This document shows, one piece after another, positions 5,258 through 7,648 of a DNA stretch of 7,648 nt (position 1 is the stretch's first letter; every line of letters begins with the position of its first letter). The notes below the pieces were generated by a model, which was not told where the DNA came from, made no database searches, and worked only from the letters and a program-made list of their open reading frames with translations. This stretch comes from Rhodospirillales bacterium. GTDB lineage: Bacteria; Pseudomonadota; Alphaproteobacteria; Rhodospirillales; Defluviicoccaceae. The position numbers and the translations under genes are program-made. The stretch lies in NCBI GenBank assembly GCA_026125865.1, contig JAHCKI010000109.1, forward strand, positions 1-7,648. Direction: 5' to 3'.

Positions 5258-7183
5258 TTGACGAAAGAACGGACGACGCCACTTCTGGACCGGATCCGCG
5301 ATCCCGCTGATCTTCGGCAGTTTGATGAGGAACGGCTCGCGCAACTTGCCGATGAGTTGCGAAATGAAACGGTTCGCGTCGTCTCGATTACCGGAGGACA
5401 CCTAGGCGCCAGTCTCGGCGTCGTCGAACTCACGCTGGCGTTGCACTATGTGTTCGACACACCCCAGGATCGCCTGATCTGGGATGTCGGCCATCAGGCC
5501 TATCCCCACAAGATCCTCACCGGGCGCCGTGATCGGATGTTGACGCTGCGCCAGGGCGGCGGGCTGTCGGGTTTCACCAAGCGTTCGGAGAGCGTGTTTG
5601 ACCCCTTCGGAGCCGGACACACGTCCACGTCCATATCCGCCGGACTCGGCATGGCGGTTGCCCGCGATCTTCAGGGCAAAGACAACCACGTCATTGCGGT
5701 GATCGGCGATGGCGCCATGAGCGCCGGCATGGCCTATGAGGCGATGAACAATGCCGGCTCGATGGATTCGCGGCTGATCGTGATCTTGAACGACAACGAC
5801 ATGTCGATCTCGCCCGCCGTGGGCGCCATGAGCGCCTATCTGTCGCGGTTGATCTCGTCACGATCATTCCGGTCGATCCGCCACTTCGCCGCCGAGGTGG
5901 CCCGCAAGTTCCCGCGTGGCCTCGAAGAAGCCGCCCGCAAGGCGGAAGAATACGCCCGCGGCCTCATGACCGGCGGCACCCTTTTCGAGGAACTCGGTTT
6001 CTACTACGTCGGGCCCATTGACGGGCATAACCTCGACCACCTGCTGCCGGTTCTGAAAAACCTCCGCGATGACCGGGAGCCGGGACCGGTTCTGCTGCAT
6101 GTGGTGACGCGTAAAGGGCATGGTTATGCGCCTGCCGAAAAATCCGCCGACAAGTACCACGGCGTCAGCCGTTTTGATGTGGTCACCGGCGAGCAGGTCA
6201 AACCGAAAGAGGGACCGCCAACCTACACCAGCGTTTTTTCCAAGGCTCTGATCAAGGAAGCGGAGAAGGACGATCGCGTCATCGCCATTACCGCCGCCAT
6301 GCCGGCGGGAACCGGTCTCGACAATTTCGAAAAGCGGTTTCCCGATCGCTTTTTCGATGTCGGCATCGCCGAGCAGCACGCGGTGACGTTCGCCGCCGGA
6401 CTGGCCGCCGAAGGGTTGAAACCGTTCACGGCGGTTTACTCGACGTTCCTGCAGCGTGCGTATGACCAGATCATCCATGACGTTGCCATTCAGAAGCTGC
6501 CCGTGCGATTTGCGATTGATCGTGCCGGACTGGTCGGGGCCGACGGCGCCACCCACGCCGGCGCCTTCGACTTGTCATTCCTTTGTTGTCTTCCCGGCAT
6601 GGTCATCATGGCCGCCGGCGACGAAGCGGACCTAGTGCACATGGTCGCCACCGCTGCGGCCTATGAAGACGGACCCTTAGCGTTCCGCTATCCACGCGCC
6701 GAAGGAATGGGCGTTCCGCTTCCGGCTGAAGGCGTGCCCCTCGAAATCGGCCGCGGGCGCGTGCTTCGCGAAGGAACGCGGGTGGCGATCCTTAACCTCG
6801 GCGGTCATCTCGGTGAAGCGCTGAAAGCGGCCGATGAACTGTCGGCGCGCGGACTGTCGGCGACACTCGCCGACGCCCGCTTCGCCAAGCCTTTGGATCT
6901 GGACCTGGTCCGACGGCTCGCGGCGGAGCACGAGGTCATGATCACCGTCGAAGAGGGCGCTGTTGGCGGTTTCGCCGCGCAAGTCATGCACCATCTGGCG
7001 GTGGAGGGCATGTTCGACACCGGCCTTCGCTTCCGGCCCTTGGTGATTGCCGATCGTTTCATCGATCAGGACAAGCCCGAGAAGCAATACGAAGTTATCG
7101 GTCTGGACGCGCGCGGTATTGTGGTGACGGCACTGTCAGCGCTGGGGCTTGATCAGGAAGCGGCGACAGCCGCTAGTGCCTGA
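5258..7183 (+). CDS. dxs: 1-deoxy-D-xylulose-5-phosphate synthase
   Basis: The 641-residue product is the thiamine diphosphate- and Mg-dependent enzyme that joins pyruvate and glyceraldehyde 3-phosphate to DXP, the entry and flux-controlling step of the MEP isoprenoid pathway and a source for thiamine and pyridoxal synthesis. Domain I carries H48 in GGHLGASLG, H79 in GHQAYPHK, and the ThDP/Mg motif GDG at 150-152 through N180. Domain II carries the catalytic glutamate E372 in VGIAEQHAV, then R422, D429 and H433 in DRAGLVGADGATH. A transketolase C-terminal domain occupies roughly 500-620. These match E. coli positions H49, H80, N181, E370, R420, D427 and H431 within two residues, and the length is normal. 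It uses a TTG start. The neighbours ispA (same pathway) and tlyA (12 nt downstream) support an operon. Confidence 0.97.
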   Translation: MTKERTTPLLDRIRDPADLRQFDEERLAQLADELRNETVRVVSITGGHLGASLGVVELTLALHYVFDTPQDRLIWDVGHQAYPHKILTGRRDRMLTLRQGGGLSGFTKRSESVFDPFGAGHTSTSISAGLGMAVARDLQGKDNHVIAVIGDGAMSAGMAYEAMNNAGSMDSRLIVILNDNDMSISPAVGAMSAYLSRLISSRSFRSIRHFAAEVARKFPRGLEEAARKAEEYARGLMTGGTLFEELGFYYVGPIDGHNLDHLLPVLKNLRDDREPGPVLLHVVTRKGHGYAPAEKSADKYHGVSRFDVVTGEQVKPKEGPPTYTSVFSKALIKEAEKDDRVIAITAAMPAGTGLDNFEKRFPDRFFDVGIAEQHAVTFAAGLAAEGLKPFTAVYSTFLQRAYDQIIHDVAIQKLPVRFAIDRAGLVGADGATHAGAFDLSFLCCLPGMVIMAAGDEADLVHMVATAAAYEDGPLAFRYPRAEGMGVPLPAEGVPLEIGRGRVLREGTRVAILNLGGHLGEALKAADELSARGLSATLADARFAKPLDLDLVRRLAAEHEVMITVEEGAVGGFAAQVMHHLAVEGMFDTGLRFRPLVIADRFIDQDKPEKQYEVIGLDARGIVVTALSALGLDQEAATAASA

Positions 7184-7195
7184 TACCAGATCTCG

Positions 7196-7648
7196 GTGGC
7201 CAGGGGTCAGCAGAAGGATCGGGTGGATCAAATGCTGGTTGATCGCGGGCTCGCCGAAAGCCGGGCGCGCGCGCAGGCATTGATATTGGCCGGCCGGGTT
7301 TTCAGCGGGGAACGCCGGTTGGACAAGTCGGGGCAGGTGTTGGCGACGACGGCGGACTTGGAGGTTCGCGGTCGCGACCATCCTTGGGTATCCCGTGGCG
7401 GGGTCAAGCTGGCCCATGGCCTGGATCATTTCGCGATCGACCCATCGGGCTTGGTTTGTCTTGATATCGGCGCGTCCACGGGCGGTTTCACCGATGTCCT
7501 GCTCACACGCGGAGCGCGGCGCGTCTTCGCTGTCGATGTCGGCCATGGGCAGTTGGCCTGGAAGCTTCGGGGAGATGCGCGGGTCGTGGTGCTGGAACGA
7601 ACCAACGCCCGCGATCTGACGCGGGATCACGTCGCCGACCCCGTCGAC
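7196..7648 (+). CDS. tlyA: TlyA-type rRNA (cytidine-2'-O)-methyltransferase / hemolysin A family, N-terminal part (partial)
   Basis: The first 151 residues are visible; the gene runs off the right edge (family members are about 240-270 aa). The family has an N-terminal S4 RNA-binding domain and an FtsJ-like SAM-dependent methyltransferase domain; characterised TlyA proteins 2'-O-methylate cytidines in 16S and/or 23S rRNA. The 'hemolysin' name is historical. Visible are the S4 domain at about 9-60 (RVDQMLVDRGLAESRARAQ), RGGVKL at 67-72 with K71 as the expected first residue of the catalytic tetrad, SAM motif I DIGASTGGF at 90-98, and VDVGHGQLAWKL at 113-124. The GTG start at 7196 is chosen because it keeps the whole S4 start; it has only a weak ribosome binding site. 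A GTG at 7223 or ATG at 7232 would cut into conserved sequence. The modified nucleotide is not deducible, and the gene end is not seen. Confidence 0.92.
   Translation, partial: MARGQQKDRVDQMLVDRGLAESRARAQALILAGRVFSGERRLDKSGQVLATTADLEVRGRDHPWVSRGGVKLAHGLDHFAIDPSGLVCLDIGASTGGFTDVLLTRGARRVFAVDVGHGQLAWKLRGDARVVVLERTNARDLTRDHVADPVD

Noticed and set aside
5864..6556. Long minus-strand open frame (230 codons) inside dxs
   Set aside because: It lies wholly antisense to the confidently assigned dxs, has no recognisable product or ribosome binding site, and is explained by third-position GC bias on the coding strand.
7643..7648. Window ends exactly in GTCGAC (SalI site), suggesting a cloned fragment edge
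   Set aside because: GTCGAC occurs at several places inside the window (for example near 370 and 3295), so the window is not a complete SalI fragment; in GC-rich DNA this end can be coincidence.

Overview
The window reads as ordinary chromosomal DNA of an alphaproteobacterium, most likely of the Rhodospirillales type. The evidence is the gene order HDAC-like deacetylase, xseB, ispA, dxs, tlyA, which I recall as common in that class, together with the character of the Dxs and TlyA sequences. The DNA is fairly GC-rich and densely coding. There is no sign of a mobile element, phage, CRISPR array, tRNA or rRNA.

Left third, minus strand (1-2728): a two-gene RND efflux unit. A periplasmic adaptor gene (1595-2728) is followed, with a 4-nt ATGA overlap, by the gene for an inner-membrane RND permease. 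The permease starts at 1598 and runs off the left edge, so only its first 532 residues are visible. No outer-membrane channel gene and no regulator of this unit is inside the window.

Middle (2729-2984): a 256-nt divergent spacer that must hold the start signals for both directions. It contains a plausible sigma-70-like promoter for the efflux genes, a weaker candidate for the rightward genes, and two small inverted repeats.

Right two thirds, plus strand (2985-7648): a zinc-dependent HDAC/AcuC-family deacetylase; then xseB (exonuclease VII small subunit), ispA (farnesyl diphosphate synthase), dxs (1-deoxyxylulose-5-phosphate synthase, TTG start) and the 5' part of a tlyA-type rRNA methyltransferase gene that runs off the right edge. 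xseB-ispA (11-nt gap) and dxs-tlyA (12-nt gap) are tightly spaced; ispA-dxs has a 70-nt gap and HDAC-xseB 110 nt. Dxs performs the first step of the MEP isoprenoid pathway and IspA makes the C15 diphosphate used for quinones, undecaprenyl carriers and other terpenoids. The operon therefore joins entry and chain elongation of isoprenoid synthesis with two nucleic-acid housekeeping genes.

I did not find a previously undescribed system here. The observations are modest: an altered proton-relay motif in the RND permease, a non-ATG start on dxs, an ambiguous adaptor start, a palindrome-bearing divergent spacer, and an unexplained deacetylase linked to isoprenoid genes.
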